From the NCBI GenBank assembly GCA_037043455.1, contig JAWPHD010000095.1, positions 62,001-126,000 of the forward strand: a stretch of 64,000 nucleotides of DNA, given 5' to 3'. Made by a program: the position numbers and the translations under genes. Source of the stretch: Cyrtodaria siliqua (Eukaryota; Mollusca; Bivalvia; Adapedonta; Hiatellidae). The notes beneath the pieces were generated by a model. It saw only the letters and a program-made list of their open reading frames with translations. It was not told the origin of the DNA and searched no databases. This document shows positions 10,066 to 22,329 of this stretch, piece by piece (position 1 is the first letter of the stretch; each line of letters opens with the position of its first letter).

Positions 10066-11289
10066 CACATTTTTATTTATTTTCTACTTATTTGAACTTT
10101 TGTTGCTTTTAAACACATTTTATTTAGAATTAAATTAGTGAACATTTATTGGTGTAGCTGTCAGTGTAACACTTCTGTTGAACCACTTTTGGACCAATTG
10201 AACAACTCATCCACTTTTTGCCCTTTGGCTTTAAATTTTGTACCGATATCTGTTTGCAATAAGAAGTTGCATTTGATGTTTGATCTAACGTCGACATTCG
10301 ATTAACACGGATTCGATACTCGGTAGTATAATTACTTAAACGATGACGTGACATCGCGGGGGATTATTGGTGAACATTTTTTTTCTTGGAGGCAAAGTAA
10401 CAATTGTTTAAACAATTCTTTTTATCAAAAGGTAACAGTTGAGGTACAGATATTACTGAAATTGGACTCTTATTAACTCCAGCTGGTGAAACGTTTGTTA
10501 TTATAAGACCTCTGCACTGTAATTCATGATTTTTTAAATCTGTACATTTGTTGTTTAGGGAACTTTTTATAACAGAAAAATTGCAAAATGTGATTTATTA
10601 GTTTTTTTAACAATCCCAACAGTCTGTTGCAACATGGGTAATTACAGGTTTCAGATTTTTTGCAAAGTTGTAGGTTAAGAAAAAGTGAAGCCTGCTTTCA
10701 ATTTTAATTGTTAAGATTTATAATTGGCTACACACTTTTCAATCAGAGGTTACGAAAAAAAAGAGGGTATTTTGTTTCCTTTTATGCCTCAGGGCGTAGT
10801 GGTGTCATATGAAAGAAGTCAATGGTACTGCACTTTAGTTGTCATCTGGCATGCACAGTAGGAAGCTACTTTACCGTTGGCAAAACATAGGAAGTTTTTT
10901 TCACAAGTTTTAAGAAGAAAAAAGGAAACCATGAATAAATATTCTGCTGTATTACTCCATGATGGTTACGAGTATAGAATAGGACCACTGTAATTCCCTT
11001 AAGAGGCCCCCTGTCCCCACTCCCCTCTTCATGTTCATTCATTTTCATTTTTTGTCATGCACATTAAAAGCCTTCATCATGTCTCTACATATGTAAATGT
11101 GGTTAGAATGGCTCATTTTCAATATTTTTTTATTTTGATGAGCCTGGCTTGGTGTCATATAACCTTTCTTATGTGGTAAACTTAATTCAATTCCATTGTG
11201 TTCATCAATGATAAGGAACACCTGGTCTCTTTTTATAGTGTGTACATTTCCAATTCTTGTCATTGGAGGCAATACTTTTGTGGACAAAA
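10066..11289. other. No recognised feature
   Basis: AT-rich, with only short spurious ORFs; no repeat or RNA signal I can name. Confidence 0.4.
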
Positions 11290-11516
11290 ATGGACAGAAA
11301 AAATGTGTTTCTATTCCCGGTTACATACACCCCCACCAGAACGAAATTCGTCTCTGAATTTCTAATTATACAGGAGAACCACTGCTGGTGTTTCTCAGGA
11401 TGATACCAGACCAGCCCCCAAATATAACAGGTGGTGAAAAAATTGTTCCTCAACCGGGACTCGAACCCCGGGTCTCTGGTTTACCGTACCAGCTCTAACC
11501 ACTGAGCAATCGAGGA
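11290..11516 (-). repeat. tRNA-derived SINE (minus strand)
   Basis: The first 70 nt (11516 to 11447, minus strand) fold as a tRNA: acceptor arms TCCTCGA and TTGAGGA, a D-arm GCTCAGTGGTTAGAGC, and a T-arm GGGGTTCGAGTCCC (B box). The anticodon arm is short: stem and D-arm overlap, and position 33 is C rather than T, so it is not a normal tRNA. A further ~150 bp body follows, as expected for a SINE. Confidence 0.6.
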
Positions 11517-11763
11517 CATACGGTTAGGAATCGATTATTCACCATTTACCTGTACCCGAATAAATAAACGCATATCTTCTGTCCATTTTTACCAAAGTTT
11601 AGGGTAGATGGGCCTGTTATCCTAAAAATAAAAGAAGACACTTTTAAGGTATAACATGAAGTTCAAACCATGCCTATAGACAGCATCAACATCCGTTCTC
11701 TTCTTCACCTCTTCCGCTCACTGGTGCCACTTTTTTGTGTGTGTGCCCATTGGCTAGACACTT

Positions 11764-12205
11764 CCTTAGCATCGTCTGTGGGACGAGGACGTAACCCCGG
11801 AGGTCCCGTATATCGGATTAATGGGGACATAACCCCGGAGGTCCCGTATATCAGAGTAATGGGGACATAACCCCGGAGGTCCCGTATATCGGAGTAACAG
11901 GGCCATAAGGAGTTACAACTCATAATTCATTTAACGCATATTCAGTCACGCGTATTTTAAACCTCCGTTAATAAACATATACTTTCAATCGGCACATATA
12001 CATTATTATATGACCTGTACATCTGTATAGAGTTTTGATAAACGATTTTGAAGTGTAATTTGTGTCGATATTTGGCGGGTTAGTTTTTTCAAGAATCGTA
12101 GGAGTCTGTTTGAAAGAAAGAGTTGGGCATGGTTGCAGGGCATCACTCTCTAAATAACTTATACTGTGTGGATGAGCTGATCAACAACATTCAGTTTAAT
12201 TATTT
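11764..12205 (+). repeat. Diverged SINE with internal 40 bp triplication
   Basis: The start resembles the family at 26782-26991 (a TAGC..CGTC.GT head, GGACGTAA). The tail at 12140-12205 carries the CTAAATAACTTATACTGTGT and AACAACATTCA blocks. Inside, 11789-11905 holds three copies of a 40 bp unit containing CCCCGGAGGTCCCGTATATC. The middle (11906-12139) is not recognised. Confidence 0.5.
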
Positions 12206-13854
12206 TGCATCAAAATAATATTTAAAAATTAATATACCAAGATAATATTGTCCATAAATAGGGAGTGTAGCAGTCCATTGTTATCATAATTTGTATAAAA
12301 ATTGTTTTGCATTTAAAGTATTTTCTTTAGTGTTTATGTTGTGATAATTTCCATTTAAAGGAAGTGATTCATAATACGTGTGTACATTACATGTCTTGTC
12401 AAGTCGGTCTGATGACGCTGAATGTATTATATAAGCCGGTTAACTTGTGAATGGCTTAAAGCCTGAAATCCCTGTGCACCGTGATAAAATAATTAATGGA
12501 TTATGACACGCATTGCTACATAATATTTTGTCCATTTGACAGGACCGCGGCATTGATGTTATAGTATAACGTCAGTCTCATGTCCTGGGTGTATGTAGGA
12601 GGTTGTGGGTGTAATCCCCGGCCGGGTACGTAATAACAAAGACTTTATAAAAGTAGTAGCTCCCGTGCTTGTTGCTCACCATATAAAGGGTAATTCTATG
12701 ACACCTTCGTGATATGACTGAAAAGCGATGTTAAATTCCCATACATTGTTGCCAGGGGTCAACTTAAGGTCAAAATGTCTGTTGGCCCAACGACAAGCCA
12801 TGGCCCAACGACAAGCCAACATATGAACTCCAACTGGCTTGTCAGACGGATACCAATAGGTCAGAAATGATCCTTATTATTTATCACACACTTTCATGCA
12901 ATGTGTGGTCTGTGGTCACATTTAGGTAACCAGAACATGCAACAACCAATAAATTACTGAAAGTGTCAGCATTTCGATATTCACTCAACCAACAATTTCA
13001 GCTTCGGAAGGATAGAATGAAATAGAACGAGGAAAAATCAATGCCATTTAGGGGATTCAAACTCAGTTCCCAAAATTGAAAGGCTGATTCTCTGCTATAC
13101 ATTGGTACTTTAAGACAAAAAGGTTATAAACCTATTTATGACCTGACATGATGGCAAACTTCAGTTGCAATGAAATGGTTTCTGAAAGTAAAATAATTGG
13201 TGCACATGGACTCTAGGCTTAGTGCGACTCTTCGACTTCTAAATAACACATATCGCAATGCACATTTTCATCCCCAAATCCCAATCAGAATGTTAGGTAT
13301 TCCATCAGATCCCGGTTAATAAGTGCACCATAGTTTCACTTATTTATATTTGATACACCACAAAACACACATCCGATGAGACAAAAAATAGCAGTTTACA
13401 GATATTCAAACATTAAATTTTGTTTACTGATTCTGCAGTGATGCATTTACATACACTGAAATTTGGTCATTAATATAGGCTAATTCAATTAAAACGTCAT
13501 TTGGGAGTATTTTGTGTTTGTCAACAGCTACGTCATGAAATGAATATTATGCTCATTTCAGAATATGTTGATGTAAACATCTTAAGGCAAAACAAAACAA
13601 TATGTGTGGGATTCTAGTTTTTAGATTTCCCTATTTTTTCTTCGTCCCAAAATTTGTCCGAGTGTGGGGGAGTCTGGGTGTGGGGTTGAACATCTTTAAC
13701 CTTGATGGGTAATAACGGTTTAATAGCCTGTGTTGATGTAATTCAACTGAATGTTAATTAATGGCTCATCGACACTTTATGAGGCCCTCCCATTGATATT
13801 GATATTAAAGTTTGCAGGTAGCCTCTGAGTTCCTCATTTGTTAGGGTCCTGTGG
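12206..13854. other. Unassigned, possible SINE scraps
   Basis: At 12775-12815 a GGCCCAACGACAAGCCA word is repeated twice. Around 13040-13110 the minus strand has a tRNA B-box-like GAGTTTGAATCCCC. Around 12590-12630 is a similar weak head. None is strong enough to call separately. Confidence 0.35.
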
Positions 13855-13945
13855 TTTTGAGCTGCAGACCTCTAACCTCATCTCTTCCGAGGTCGCTGTC
13901 TTAATTTGGCCTTACGTGTGTTAAATGTTATGAAAAACACCATTA
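13855..13945 (+). repeat. SINE-like dispersed repeat, copy 2
   Basis: Matches 9841-10065 at GAGCTGCAGACCT, TTCCGAGGTCGCTGTC and GGCCTTACGTG. Confidence 0.5.
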
Positions 13946-14264
13946 CTTTCATTTATGTAAAATTTCAGGATTAATAAAACGTCAATTTCTACAGAAATCA
14001 AATCATTTAATCTTGTGCATGGCATTTAAAAAATCCAACCTTCATTATGTTACTGGAGTGAGAGAAAACATAAACGAATGTGATTCTTTGTCCATTATGA
14101 AATGAACGAGAGAAAAGATTGAACTGTTAATACTTAGTATTATATTGTTGTGTTTTTCCATAATAAATAAAGTATAATTTTGTTACAATAGTTGTTTCGT
14201 ATTATTTTATTTATTTCCTTGCACATTTATACCTCTTTTCGAGTTTGAAAATATCAGTCAATCT

Positions 14265-14425
14265 TCAACAGATGGCGGGAGGAATACCGTACTGGTTCTA
14301 CCCAGGAAAAATGAGGTGTTTTGCCTCAAGTAGTCTGCCTGTACCACAAAAAAATAAACCGTCATAATATGGCCTAACATGTGCTAAAAATGATGTAAAA
14401 CCTTTAAAATAACCAAATCAACATC
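14265..14425 (+). repeat. SINE family A, 3' body
   Basis: Contains GATGGCGGGAGG, TGGTTCTACCCAGGAAAAAT, CGTCATAATATGGCC and ACATGTGCTAAAAATGATGT. The same blocks recur in order at 23521, 26023, 26655 (inverted), 37165 (inverted), 37485, 50755 and 53583. This copy lacks the tRNA head. Confidence 0.75.
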
Positions 14426-14888
14426 ACAGAAGTCATCGCATATTTTGCTGTGTTCACGTGTCTGAGCGATTCCTCTCCTTGTTTTATCAGTGCTCACAGT
14501 GTGTCCTTTCTAATACAATACTTTCTTTTAACGGCACATGCATACTCGTACTACTGTTACCCCAGTCCTGAATGAACTTTTTGTTTTCCGTTAGACTGTC
14601 CATACCTTTTGAGTTGTACCATACATTCTCATCTAACTGTATTCTATGGCTTCCCTTTAAGTTACTCAAAGTGAACATTTTTAGCCACCAGCTGAAAAAT
14701 GCAAGTGTCAAGAATTTCTACTTGGTAATCGAGGTAGTTGTGTTTATTCTTTAGACTTTTCATTTTATCGAGATTGTTATACATGTAAAAGATATAACAT
14801 TCACACTCAGATGCAATAGAATATTAATGTAACAGTATAATTATACCCGGGGCGATATAGGAATCGCGCTGTCCATAACGTTCCTTAA

Positions 14889-15385
14889 TGTCGTCCAGTC
14901 GCGTCACTTCACGACCTGTACCCCCATGTCCTGTCACGTCACGTCCCTTCCCCCATGTCCTTTCACGTCACGTCCCGTACCCCATGTATTGTTGCGTCAC
15001 GTTCCGTACCCCCATGTCCTGTCCCATCACGTCCCGTACCCCCATGTCCCGTCGCGTCACGTCCTGTACCCCATGTCCCGTCACGTCCCGTACCCCCATG
15101 TCCCTTCATGTCCCGTCACGTCCCGTACCCCCAAGTCCCGTAACCCCATGTCCTGTCGTATAAGATCCCGTACCCCTATGTCCCGTTGTGTCACATGCCG
15201 TATCCCCATGTCCCCGTTGCGTCACGTCCCGTACCCCCATGTCTCGTTGCGTCACATGCCGTACCCACATGTCCAATCGCGTCACGTCCCGTACCCCATG
15301 CCCTGTCACGTCACGTCCCGTACCCCAATGTCCTGTCACATTACGTCCCATACCCCCAGGTTCTGTCACTTCCCGTCACGTAACA
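14889..15385. repeat. GC-rich minisatellite, ~26-30 bp unit
   Basis: About 17 degenerate units of the type GTCCCGTACCCCCATGTCCC plus GTCACGT. All three forward frames are nearly open and give Pro/Arg/Ser/Val-rich peptides (PVPPCPVTSR-like); that all frames are open shows repetitive composition rather than a gene. The array is far more GC-rich and CpG-rich than its surroundings. Confidence 0.9.
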
Positions 15386-15689
15386 CATTTCTATTACTTT
15401 CCCAAACGGTTTCGAATGGATTGTTCCCAAACTTCATATACACATAACAACTGACGACCTTATGTCACTCTGCAGCACACTTTGTTGATTTCCTAATTTA
15501 TTACAAAATTATGGTTTCACCTACTGTGCACATATTCAGTTTACAAGGTTTCTTAAATATGTTCAGTTTGTTTTCTATCTTGCAAAATTTAGCACATGTT
15601 AATATTTTCTACTTGCAACCTGCATTTGGAGAGTAATCACATGTTAACCAGGATCCTTGTTGTACCATCTATATACGAGTATCTATCTT

Positions 15690-16110
15690 AGATATTCACA
15701 TGTGCATGCAGCTGAAGCAAGGCGTTTGGAATAGAAAGAGAATGTGATATCTATTTTCATATGGAACGGGGCATTCCATGTTCAATGACCATTTGCACCA
15801 GGAAGGAACACATACATAAAATCTGATAACCAAAAGGGGATGTCGACATTGTGTACGTTTGAAATAGAAAGGGAAATTAACAAAACGTGCAAACGAATGG
15901 GATTTATGCATGCACGTTTTATACAGGACGAGTTCAATGTACAGAAGTCAACATTCAATGTCATTTGAAATAGGAAAGAATGCTTAATATACATAAAACA
16001 AAGGGATTCATTGCCATACAATACTGGTATTTTTTAAGGAAGTTGGACACTCAGTAAAATAAATACTCAAGGAAACTGGACACTCAGTTTTCACTTGGAA
16101 ATGGAAAGGG
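15690..16110. repeat. Degenerate tandem repeat (low confidence)
   Basis: A loose motif, TTTGGAATAGAAAG / TTTGAAATAGAAAGGGAA / TTTGAAATAGGAAAGAATG, recurs several times about 100 bp apart. It is too decayed for a firm unit length. Confidence 0.3.
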
Positions 16111-16429
16111 ACCACCATACATTTGGATTGCATTCAATAAACATTTGTATTTGGAGTGTTTGTAAGTATTTTTTACTACCATATTTTCTGTTATAACATT
16201 TTTAAATTGAAATTGTATTTCGTGTTGTAAATCTATCGTTTTATGCTTTAGTTTGTTGAGTGATTAGTTTGTGCATGGCTGTTTAAAATTGTTTGCTATT
16301 TGAGTTTTTATATTGTACACTTTATTTGGACTCAGAATTTCAACTCTTGTTCTTGGTGGCCCCATAAATAAAAAAAATAAGAAGACTGTATTGATATATT
16401 TGCGTTGAATAATCAATTAAAAAAGAATG

Positions 16430-16757
16430 CAGGCCTGCCAAATCTTTGGATAAAATCCAGGATCCAAAGATTTTTCATTATATCTTCGGATCACCGGATT
16501 TAAATCTAAAATCTCCTATTTTCGAATAAAAGTGAAAGCTGAATTTTCACTGATTAAAAGAAATTAGTTCACTTTAAAAGAAGGTTAATTAGCTATTCGC
16601 TAAAAATCAAACAATTTACAAGTATTAATTTATTGCATAAAAATAAATACAAAACATAAGTCATTTGCTGAAACTCTAGTGAAAGATTTTCTTCGCACAT
16701 TATATATTTATAAAAACATATCTCATGATTTTTACGTTAAACAAATTGGCAGCCCTG
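16430..16757. mobile_element. hAT-like TIR element (short copy)
   Basis: Starts CAGGCCTGCCAAAT and ends ATTGGCAGCCCTG, inverted copies with few mismatches. The next block, TAAAATCC with GGATTT, is shared with the element at 38007-38770. CAGG...CCTG ends fit hAT elements; no target-site duplication is visible here. Confidence 0.5.
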
Positions 16758-16981
16758 TAGCCTATATTATTAAAAATAAAATATATACCGGTAAGAAAGA
16801 CCCGATTTGGAATTCACGAGTCCAATTTTTTGCTAAAGAACACAAATAAAGCTTAATTTTTTTAACTTTAAATTAAATACTACATCGTCAAATACTGTTT
16901 ATTAGTAAAATAAACAACTCCATTTTGACATATTTTTTAATAACTGCTTATTCTAACCATATCTCGCTTTGTTTTATACAG

Positions 16982-17130
16982 GAATATCATAGGCTTCTAA
17001 GAACACGAGTTGAAATGCTAGAAAAGTCGCACCCGCTTTTTCTGTTTGGTTTTGACAGAACAAAACGAAGACTTTCGGCAGTGGACAATGCACATGGCCA
17101 CAATGACTCTGAGAGAAAAAGATTGAAAAA
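16982..17130 (+). CDS. Candidate internal host exon, unrecognised protein
   Basis: The frame gives about 49 residues beginning EYHRLLRTRVEMLEKSHPLF and ending with a basic stretch SERKRLKK. The 5' side has a branch-point-like TTCTAAC, a T-rich tract and TATACAG (acceptor AG at 16980-16981); the 3' side has AAAAA|GTAAGAG (donor GT at 17131-17132). The exon would be 149 nt, entering in phase 0 and leaving in phase 2. Codon use and composition look less random than neighbouring frames. I do not recognise the family; the basic cluster could be a nuclear localisation signal. No neighbouring exon was found in the window. Confidence 0.45.
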
Positions 17131-17157
17131 GTAAGAGTTTCATTTTGAATGTTAAAT

Positions 17158-17397
17158 TACCGTATTTACCCTTAAAGTAGCACCCGGGAGCTGTGCGCAG
17201 TGCCAAACGGGGAAGTAGCACCCGGGAGCTATGCGCAGTGCCAAGCGGGGCACTCTTATAAAATGTTAAAAATATATTTTGATTTATTAGGGGGTGATTT
17301 TTGGATACAAAAGATCGAAAATGTATTGAAATTTGAAGATCTTGAAATTATTTATTTATAACTTTTTTCTTTTTTCTTTTTTAGGGGACATACGGTA
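17158..17397. mobile_element. Miniature TIR element with ACCGTAT ends
   Basis: Left end TACCGTATTTACCCT, right end AGGGGACATACGGTA. Inside, 17176-17262 has two copies of a ~45 bp GC-rich unit (TAGCACCCGGGAGCT). Similar ends bound 29589-29898. Confidence 0.55.
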
Positions 17398-17856
17398 ATT
17401 TATGTCTTTGTTGTTTTGGTTATTGTGCAGTTGGATTTATTTAAGTGGCATGTGTCTTATGTAAAAGTTAGAAGGCTTTGAGCAAGAGGAGCTGTAGATA
17501 AGCTGAGTATTTGAGTATTTTACTCATACTTTTTTGAACAGATTTTTTAAATTATGAATATCATTACGCATCATCTTACTACAAATACTCTAAATTTTTA
17601 AAAGTCATGAGTATTATATTTGTATATATTGTCCTATGGAACCGTTTATTCCATGTTTACATGATGAAAATTGTTCCAAGCATGGGTCTAATATTAAGAA
17701 CAATGACCATACAGTGTTTCGTTTTACTTAACATGCATTTAATCAGAAGGTTTCTTTATTTTAAAATGCACTAACATCCATTTTGGAAGCATGAACTATT
17801 TAAAAATGTTTTTACCCTGAACGTGGTTATTGTTACTCATTGATTTTGAATCTGAT

Positions 17857-17990
17857 GAGTAAATACTCATTGCAGTCAAAAATACCGAAGATAGTAATTT
17901 GAGTAAATACTCATTGCAGTCAAAAATACAGCAAGACAGTAATTTGAGTAAATACTCATTGCAGTCAAAAATACAGCAAGACGGTAATTT
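17857..17990. repeat. 45 bp tandem repeat, 3 copies
   Basis: Unit begins GAGTAAATACTCATTGCAGT. Each copy contains the palindromic word GAGTAAATACTC. Confidence 0.9.
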
Positions 17991-18937
17991 TACAATGCAT
18001 GAAGTGCCCATAAAGTGTTATGAAACATTAATAAAATCATGGGCAACCGAAAGACAATTTATGACTTGAAAGTCATAAATATTTAAAAGTTACATGGATC
18101 CTTTTTCTTTTTACCAAAATATTCCCAAATATGCAGTGAAGTTGTAAAGTTGTTAAGTTTTGTGATTTTAATTTGCCAGTATACCAGCCATGAGTTACAC
18201 TGGATTGGCTCTGATATTTCATATTGGTTGTATTAATTAGCATGGTCACAATAGCAATTTCGCCCAGCAATGTTCTGTTTGAACCATAAAAAATCTTTTA
18301 ATTTTTATGACCTTATAATTTCTTGTTATTTCGATGTCCCCTATGATACCTTACAGGTTTTTAGCCTCATAAATAATAAATGTGAAATATGGGTCCTTTT
18401 ACGACTATGCCCGGCCTCTGATTAGCTCTTCTATCAAACTGTGAATCTCCATGTCCTAACGTTTTTATTTCCACCACTTTCATTTCAAAACAAACTTTTT
18501 GCGGCCTTTCAACCCATGGAAGACTCTAGGGAGTCATCCCAGCTTTTATTTGAATTTTATAATACCCTCACATGTCATCGCCCAGCCATATACTCGTTGT
18601 ATTATTTTTTCATCATAAGGTTGAGGACAATACCCGTAATCCCCAATAATCTCAAATATTTTAAATGCAATTTCACAGTTTATGCTTGATTTCGTATACG
18701 TTGTCTAACCTGGGATGTCTAACCTGGAAGCTCGATTATTAATTAAGTACATATTTTTTTGAGGATTCCCTGTAGAGCGTGCATTCGATTTTCACATAAA
18801 CAGCAGAACAGCAATACCGTAATGTTTATTAAACGTAATTATCTTCTATTTAAATAGAGCACTTGGTTACTTGGATGATTTAAACTTTCACAAGTCATTT
18901 TTATTGTCAGTGGCTCAAGGCCTGAAGTTCATACTGA

Positions 18938-18994
18938 CAGCACGTGGGGAGGTACACGTGTGTGACAACGTGGGGAGGTACACGTGTGTGACAA
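18938..18994. repeat. 26 bp direct duplication
   Basis: Two copies of GTGGGGAGGTACACGTGTGT with GACAA. The remainder of 18000-19430 shows nothing I can name. Confidence 0.8.
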
Positions 18995-19429
18995 TCCCTA
19001 TGTCACATTATCCTGACGGTGTTTTCGTAAGGTTTCCGTTTTTATACAGTTATAAGGTGTTGTGAGTCTCTTATTAATTAACCTACCTGTGCACACGGAG
19101 AGCCCAATATAATGAGCAGTTGGGAATATGCGTTTCAACAATGGGTAGAATTGCTGCGGAGATCAATGTCATGATACTGGAACGTAATCGGAGATGGATG
19201 CACAGCAGGTTACATCCATGTTTGTAGCGAATTCTTTAATTGCACTTGTGCTATAAAGGTATTCGCTTGGCAGTAGTAAAAGGAAAAACTGATGATCGCG
19301 ATAATATTCAAGTGCAGAAAGTTTTCATGTGCAGGATCAATTTTGAAATGAATGAATAACATATGTCTTTGTGAATATTTTAATGAACCAATAGAAGTGA
19401 AATGATGTCTTTTTACGTCTTAATAACAC

Positions 19430-19560
19430 GCGTGAGGTAATTGTGGAACGACGACCTCAGAGGGGGATGAGTTCATGGATGAATTCCCATCGGATATTTT
19501 TTTCTGCCAGGACTTAAAACCCAGATGGGCCGAAGGTCTGCAGCTCCCAACCACTGTATT
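19430..19560 (-). repeat. SINE-like dispersed repeat, copy 3 (inverted)
   Basis: Inverse of the family at 9841-10065, with blocks AGGTCTGCAGCTC and GACGACCTCAGA. Confidence 0.4.
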
Positions 19561-19626
19561 CTTGAAACTTTTGCGTCAAAATCTTAAGCTCAAGCTCAGC
19601 TATAAAATTTTAAAAATCTTATTTAA

Positions 19627-19963
19627 GGCCATAATAAATTAATTGCTAGATTCTCATCCCCGCCCGCCCCCGTTTTTTATGACGCCCCGGTAATTTTTAT
19701 TTCTTCAAAAAAAAAAAAATATTAAAAAAAAAAAAAACATTCATAAAATAAAAATTGCTGGAGGTATGAAACACTATTAACAATGTGTTTTCAATCTTAA
19801 ATTACTCAGAAGTATGTTTTTCCTATTTTTGCCTTGTGCCGAGGCCATTTTCCATTTGCCGTATAAAATAAAAAATAAAAAATGAAAAATAAATAAAATT
19901 TCACCCCAACCCCTATTTTGAACTAAATTTGGATGAGAAACTAGCAATTAATTTATTATGGCC
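19627..19963. mobile_element. Harbinger-like miniature TIR element
   Basis: Left end GGCCATAATAAATTAATTGC, right end its inverse, over about 30 bp with almost no mismatch. TAA flanks both ends (19624-19626 and 19964-19966). The interior is A-rich and C-rich low-complexity DNA without a gene. Confidence 0.8.
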
Positions 19964-20104
19964 TAATGGTCATGCAATTGCTTGAAACTTTACACAAATA
20001 AAGTTAAGCAAATAGTACAGCTGTCCTGAAATGTACAATCACTGAAAAAAGTTACAGCTAAAAGAAATATTGGAGGTTTGAGCTTGATCAGGGGATTTGG
20101 GCTG

Positions 20105-20160
20105 AGCAAGTTTCGAGAATAGGGGGCCCGGCCTTATCCACTGAGCTACTGAGGCCCTTT
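20105..20160 (-). repeat. tRNA-like A-box fragment
   Basis: The minus strand contains CAGTAGCTCAGTGGATAAGG, close to a tRNA D-arm and A box. There is no B box nearby, so it may be a SINE remnant. Confidence 0.35.
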
Positions 20161-20514
20161 AATTGTCAAGCCGTTTGAGCTTGCCACCAGAATGGGTCAC
20201 CATTGGTATTCCTTGGAGAGATTCGAAATTGTGTTTTTGTGAAACAACACAAGATTGTATTATCTAATGAAACATCTTGTGAAAAACACAGAGGCAGTTT
20301 TACAATATTAATCATTTTCAAACAAACGGTCCGCAAATTAATGCTCACTACACAATCTAAACATAAGCAACCAAGAGTTTGTTATAATATTCATACACAT
20401 TGTTCTACCCAAGATTGAAGAATGCTTTTTGACATTTTGTTTTTCTTTCGCATAGCAAAGTATTGAAACTAATATTTTGTTGTTTGATATTTATTTTTTT
20501 AAATTACCAAATAC

Positions 20515-21085
20515 TGTGGTATGGGTTAAGGCCTTAAACTGCCAAATACTGTGATTAAAATGCCTTAAACTGCCAAATAATGTGATATGTTTAAAGGCCT
20601 TAAACTGCCAAATAATGTGATATGCTTAAAGGCCTTAAACTGCCAAATAATGTGATATGTTTAAAGGCCTTAAACTGCCAAATAATGTGATATGCTTAAA
20701 GGCCTTAAACTGCCAAATAATGTGATATGTTTAAAGGCCTTAAACTGCCAAATAATGTGATATGATTAAAAAAGGCCTTAAACTGCCAAATAATGTGATA
20801 TGCTTAAAGGCCTTAAACTGCCAAATAATTTGATATGCTTAAAGGCCTTAAACTGCCAAATAATGTGATGTGCTTAAAGGCCTTAAACTGCCAAATAATG
20901 TGATATGGTTAAAGGCCTTAAACTGCCCAATAATGTGATATGCTTAAAGGCCTTAAACTGCCAAATAATGTGATATGCTTAAAGGCCTTAAACTGCCAAA
21001 TACTGTGATATGGTTAAAGGCCTTAAACTGCCCAATAATGTGATATGCTTAAAGGCCTTAAACTGCCAAATAATGTGATATTTAA
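20515..21085. repeat. 35 bp minisatellite, ~16 copies
   Basis: Unit TTAAAGGCCTTAAACTGCCA followed by AATAATGTGATATGC. The early copies alternate between a TGTTT and a TGCTT junction, giving a 70 bp dimer pattern. The unit contains AAAGGCCTT, a near-palindrome. A single unit also appears at 21247-21270 outside the array. Confidence 0.95.
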
Positions 21086-21119
21086 AATCATTTTTTAATG
21101 AAACAAATGTGATAACATG

Positions 21120-21235
21120 TTTAAAGCCAAAATTAAGGTTTTATTTCATACCCAAGCCAACCTCGTTTTCGCTTCTTGGAGACGGGGTTAAATGGGGTAT
21201 AAAAGTTAATACTCGGACCACGTAATGACTAGTTG
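21120..21235 (+). repeat. Dispersed repeat shared with 52562-52670
   Basis: Both stretches contain ATTAAGGTTTTATTTCATAC, CCCAAGC(C/A)AACC and ACTTCTTGGAG-type blocks, ending near a CACGTAA. The class is unknown. Confidence 0.6.
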
Positions 21236-22329
21236 AGTATGATATAAGGCCTTAAACTGTCAAATAATGGGGGGTGAAAAAAGGTAAAAATCAATTTGAG
21301 GTATAACAAGGCCTTTTCTTCAGAATTGGACAGTTCACCTTTTGTATCTACAATAAAACATTTCTGAAAATTAATTCCAGTTTAATCAAACATGGAAAGC
21401 TGCATGACTAAGTTGTTATTCATTTTCTATTAATTTACTACCAACAAATAAAATGCTCCATTAAAAGCCCAATTAGGATTCAAAATGGTAAATGATTAAC
21501 ATAATTAATGCACACTATATTGTCCTTTGATGACACTATACTACATTAAGGATATATTTATGTTCTCTGCTAAGTGCATCATTAGAGGTATTTTGGTGTG
21601 CCTCTATTTTCTGAATGTTTCAGCATAGCAACACAATGTCATTTCCACCACAGTTCATGCATATCTAATAAGGAGGGTTTTGATTTAGTGTCTCAAACCT
21701 GTACTCAGTTTTAAAGAAAAAGATAAAAAGGAACTTGAAATATCGTCAGAGTTTTTTTAATGGTTAAAGAAAAGAGCAGTTCATTTTAGACATCAAATAA
21801 AAAGATGCACATTTAATTCATTAAGCATGCAGATCCTATTTTTTTACCCAGCAACCATACAAACAAATTTGAATGAAAACAAAAATGGTTTAATTGCTAT
21901 TTAGCATCATTGCTCTTAATATGAATGCAAATAATTTTGTTTCCATGCTGCGCTTATAAATATATGAATGTCTGTTTTCAGATCTAAAAAAAAAATACGA
22001 TCAAAGTACAGTGGACAATTTTGTCAGACTGAGATAAACAGTGTTTTTATTTTGTCACATGTTATTTATATGTAGTAAGTACTGAACATATTTTCCAAAG
22101 TGTATTGACGTTTGATGTTCTTGAATCCAATATTTTAAGTGATCATTGTCTTGTATGGTTTTCTTTTGCATTTTCTAATCCTGTTAGCATAAATGAGGAT
22201 GTAATTTGTAATGATAAGATAGTAAAGTATGAGTGTGCTTGGAAAATTTAGAAGAAATATGATTATGCTGAGAAACTTTCATCCCCTGATATAACACAGA
22301 AATCCTATTTAGGTTTAATCAATCTGTAA

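Noticed and set aside
11447..11516. Functional tRNA gene on the minus strand
   Set aside because: The acceptor and T arms are good, but the D and anticodon stems overlap, base 33 is C, the length is about 70 nt, and a SINE-like body follows.
14888..15454. Several overlapping Pro-rich frames
   Set aside because: Open in all forward frames and one reverse frame, which is a sign of a GC-rich tandem repeat rather than a protein.
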